A stretch of DNA of 42,652 bases, taken from positions 1 through 42,652 of the forward strand of contig CAIYSL010000116.1 in NCBI GenBank assembly GCA_903928915.1. The letters run 5' to 3'. Origin of the DNA: an uncultured Syntrophobacterales bacterium (lineage in GTDB: Bacteria; Desulfobacterota; Syntrophia; Syntrophales; UBA5619). A program made the position numbers and the translations under genes. The notes under the pieces were generated by a model. That model was not told where the DNA came from and made no database searches. It saw only the letters and a program-made list of their open reading frames with translations. Positions 40,731 to 42,652 of the stretch are shown in pieces (within the stretch, counting starts at the first letter, position 1; each line of letters begins with the position of its first letter).

Positions 40731-42116
40731 CTACATCCCCCGTCTGAACAAATCGAGGAGGCCGTAGGGGGCCAAGCCCAGGAAGATGATCAGGGCGCTG
40801 AAGAGGTAGCAGAGCGCCTTCTCGTGGAAGGCAAGGGTGAGGGGCTGCTGGGTCTCCGCCTCGCGGGAGTAGCTGATCCGGACGAGGTTGAGGTAGTAGA
40901 AGATGGAGATGACGGTGTTGACGGCGGCGATGATGACGATGGTGAGGTAGCCCGCCTTGAAGGCGGTCACGAAGAGGAAGAACTTGCCGGTGAACCCGCC
41001 GGTGGGGGGTATCCCCGCGAGCGAGAAGGCGGCCACGGCCAGAGTCAGGGCCAGAAGCGGCGAGCGCCGGGCGAGGCCGCTCAGGCCGTTGATGGTGAGG
41101 TTCTCGCCCCGCTGCGAAAGGAGCATGATCACGTAGAAGGCGGCCAGGTTCATGAAGAGGTAGACGGCGATGTAGTAGATGACCGTGGCGTAGCCCGTGT
41201 CGTTGAAGGCCAAAAGACCCATCATCAGGTAGCCGGCATGGGCGATCCCCGAGTAGGCGAGGAGCCTCTTCAGGTCCTTCTGGACGAGCCCCACGAGGTT
41301 CCCGAGGGTCATCGACACGGCGGCCAGGATGATGAACACCAGGGCGAGCTGATGGGGCGCATGGACGGCGAGCGTGGCGATCCGGATGAGGAGCGCCGTG
41401 GCGGCGATCTTGGGGACCGTGGCGATGAAAGTCGTGGTCGCGTCGGAGGCCCCTTCGTAGATGTCGGGCGCCCAGAAATGGAGCGGGAAGAGCGACAGCT
41501 TGAAGAAGAAGGCCGTCATGGTGAGGACCACCGCCAGGATCCCCAGCGGCTTGGAGAGCAGCAGCGGCCAGTGCGCCATGATCTCCGCGAGGAACGTGGA
41601 GTGCATCACCCCGTAGAGGTAGCCCATGCCGTACAGCATGATCCCCGTGGAGATGGCACCGAAGAAGAGGTACTTCACCGACGCCTCGAGCTGGATCCGG
41701 GTCTGGCCGCGGCGGAGCGGGACGATCGCGTAGAGGCTGAAGGAGGAGATCTCCAGGCTGACGACGATCGAGATCAGCTCCACCGAGCTCACCAGGAGCA
41801 TCAGCCCCAGGGTGGAAAACCCGAGGAACATGAAAAACTCGGGGAGGTTTGCCACTTCATCGTCCTTCTCGAACATGAAGATGACGAGGCAGAAGCCCGC
41901 CGCCAGGAGCACCTTGAAGACCTGGGAGAAGAAATCGACCTTATAGGCCCCGGAGAAGAGCTCGCCCCGCGCCCCTGCCGCAAAGAGCGCCAGGACGAAA
42001 CCCGCCAGGGCCAGCACCCGCGCCGCGGTGAAAAGCCACGCCTTCTTCTTTCCCAAGGACAGGACGAGAAAGATGATGGAAAAGGCGAGCAGCGAAAGTT
42101 CCGGAAGCAGCATCAT
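40731..42116 (-). CDS. nuoN: NADH-quinone oxidoreductase subunit N
   Basis: A 461-residue membrane protein with about 13-14 hydrophobic helices of the complex I antiporter-like family. The start MMLLPELSLLAFS, the GTRIQLEASVKYLFFGAISTGI-type segment (here QTRIQLEASVKYLFF with its conserved Lys), and LLAYSGIAHAGYLMMG with the conserved Lys in KDLKRLLAYS identify NuoN. It is one of the proton-translocating subunits of the complex I membrane arm. It follows nuoM by 12 bases, the normal last position of the nuo operon. The ribosome site (AAGGGG) is 10 bases from the first of two adjacent ATG codons. Confidence 0.95.
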   Translation of the reverse strand: MMLLPELSLLAFSIIFLVLSLGKKKAWLFTAARVLALAGFVLALFAAGARGELFSGAYKVDFFSQVFKVLLAAGFCLVIFMFEKDDEVANLPEFFMFLGFSTLGLMLLVSSVELISIVVSLEISSFSLYAIVPLRRGQTRIQLEASVKYLFFGAISTGIMLYGMGYLYGVMHSTFLAEIMAHWPLLLSKPLGILAVVLTMTAFFFKLSLFPLHFWAPDIYEGASDATTTFIATVPKIAATALLIRIATLAVHAPHQLALVFIILAAVSMTLGNLVGLVQKDLKRLLAYSGIAHAGYLMMGLLAFNDTGYATVIYYIAVYLFMNLAAFYVIMLLSQRGENLTINGLSGLARRSPLLALTLAVAAFSLAGIPPTGGFTGKFFLFVTAFKAGYLTIVIIAAVNTVISIFYYLNLVRISYSREAETQQPLTLAFHEKALCYLFSALIIFLGLAPYGLLDLFRRGM

Positions 42117-42128
42117 AGGGCCAGCCCC

Positions 42129-42652
42129 TTAATGGGATAGTTTGTTCAGTTGCATGAACAGATGAACCAGGGTGGTTTCCATCACCCGCACGAAGGGGGC
42201 GGGGAAGAGGCCCACCCACAGGACGAACAGGGCCAGCGGCGCCAGGGTGATGTACTCGCGGAGGTTCAGGTCGGCGATGTCCCGCTTGTCCGTCCGGCCC
42301 CAGACGATCTGCTTGAGCAAGTTCAGCATGTAGGCCGCGGCCACCACGGCGCCGACTGCGGCAAAGAACCCGGCGGTCTTGCTCTTGGCGAAAGTGCTGA
42401 TCAGCACGTACAGCTCGCCGATGAAGCTGTTGGTTCCGGGAAAGGCGAAGGAGGAGCAGGCGAACAGGCCGAAGAACCCCACGTAGGCGGGCAGGAACTT
42501 GCCCAGGCCCGCGTTGTCGAAGATCTGGCGGCTGTGGGTCCGCTCGTAGATGATCCCCACCATCAGGAAGAGCCCGCCGGTGGTGATCCCGTGGTTGAGC
42601 ATCTGGAGCATCGCCCCCATGAACCCGAACACCGTGAAGGTGAAGATACCCA
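42129..42652 (-). CDS. nuoM: NADH-quinone oxidoreductase subunit M, C-terminal part
   Basis: The frame continues past the window edge, so only the last 174 residues are present. The sequence MLQMLNHGITTGGLFLMVGIIYERTHSR and FPGTNSFIGELYVL are NuoM signatures, followed by helices and the KQIVWG segment of the C-terminal part. NuoM is an antiporter-like proton-translocating subunit of complex I. It is followed at 12 bases by nuoN in the same operon. Confidence 0.95.
   Translation of the reverse strand, partial: GIFTFTVFGFMGAMLQMLNHGITTGGLFLMVGIIYERTHSRQIFDNAGLGKFLPAYVGFFGLFACSSFAFPGTNSFIGELYVLISTFAKSKTAGFFAAVGAVVAAAYMLNLLKQIVWGRTDKRDIADLNLREYITLAPLALFVLWVGLFPAPFVRVMETTLVHLFMQLNKLSH

Noticed and set aside
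1-42652. CRISPR arrays, insertion sequences or phage genes
   Set aside because: No regularly spaced repeats, transposase, integrase or phage structural genes were seen; the only signs of transfer are the remnants at 39977-40730.

Overview
This is a GC-rich (about 64% by eye), gene-dense chromosomal window with about 30 protein genes on both strands and no rRNA or tRNA gene that I could find. The gene types suggest an anaerobic or microaerobic Gram-negative bacterium, probably of the Desulfobacterota/deltaproteobacterial kind. They include rubrerythrin-like and flavodiiron proteins, NorCB, a proton-pumping NADH dehydrogenase, lipoproteins with clear lipoboxes, an HD-GYP regulator, a UMF1-type transporter and a cytidylate-kinase-like protein. 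The phylum is an inference from gene content, not from a marker gene.

Layout, 1-17 kb: the window opens inside an ABC-F ATPase gene that converges on a rubrerythrin-like gene, with a shared intrinsic terminator. A PilZ protein with GNAT-like C-terminal regions follows, then an unusual fusion of an enolase-superfamily epimerase/cycloisomerase with an alpha/beta hydrolase, then a membrane GAF-PAS-HD-GYP sensor. A long minus-strand series comes next: rfbB, a CHAT-domain lipoprotein with TPR-like repeats, a SPOR-NlpC/P60 lipoprotein, a CCA-adding-type nucleotidyltransferase, thiD and thiamine pyrophosphokinase. The two thiamine genes are preceded by a clear TPP riboswitch whose expression platform is an intrinsic terminator.

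Layout, 17-29 kb: a B12-binding-type radical SAM enzyme and a UMF1-type MFS transporter form a plus-strand pair. After them come ndk (own promoter), tatD (minus), a GH26-type lipoprotein in which the usual nucleophile Glu appears to be Gln, a RumA-type rRNA methyltransferase (minus), a TraB/PrgY-type membrane protein, a zinc-ribbon rhomboid protease and a flavodiiron protein.

Layout, 29-42.6 kb: a cytidylate-kinase-like gene (minus) is followed by norC-norB, whose upstream region carries a site like those of the FNR/DNR family, placed for activation at -41.5. The NorC-type subunit has two haem c motifs. Then come a Ctp/Prc-type protease, a secreted protein of unknown function, a ModA-like binding protein without a signal peptide, and an HD-domain protein with the motif set of (p)ppGpp hydrolases. 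RecQ follows, preceded by a small DUF433/DUF5615 toxin-antitoxin-like pair in which the toxin half is spliced in frame to what looks like the C-terminal tail of a type I restriction methylase (HsdM). The window ends with nuoN and the 3' part of nuoM.

How the parts may work together: the flavodiiron protein and NorCB are two unrelated enzymes that can remove NO, 1.3 kb apart. With the rubrerythrin-like protein they suggest defence against NO and reactive oxygen in a low-oxygen lifestyle. PilZ and HD-GYP proteins about 2 kb apart point to c-di-GMP signalling. The TPP riboswitch ties thiamine salvage to the TPP level. The strongest unusual items are the epimerase-hydrolase fusion with a Cys nucleophile, the chimeric toxin/HsdM remnant upstream of recQ, the CHAT lipoprotein without its catalytic His, the GH26 E-to-Q change, the diheme NorC with its regulatory site, and the stand-alone ppGpp-hydrolase-like HD protein. 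All protein family calls are from motif reading without database searches.
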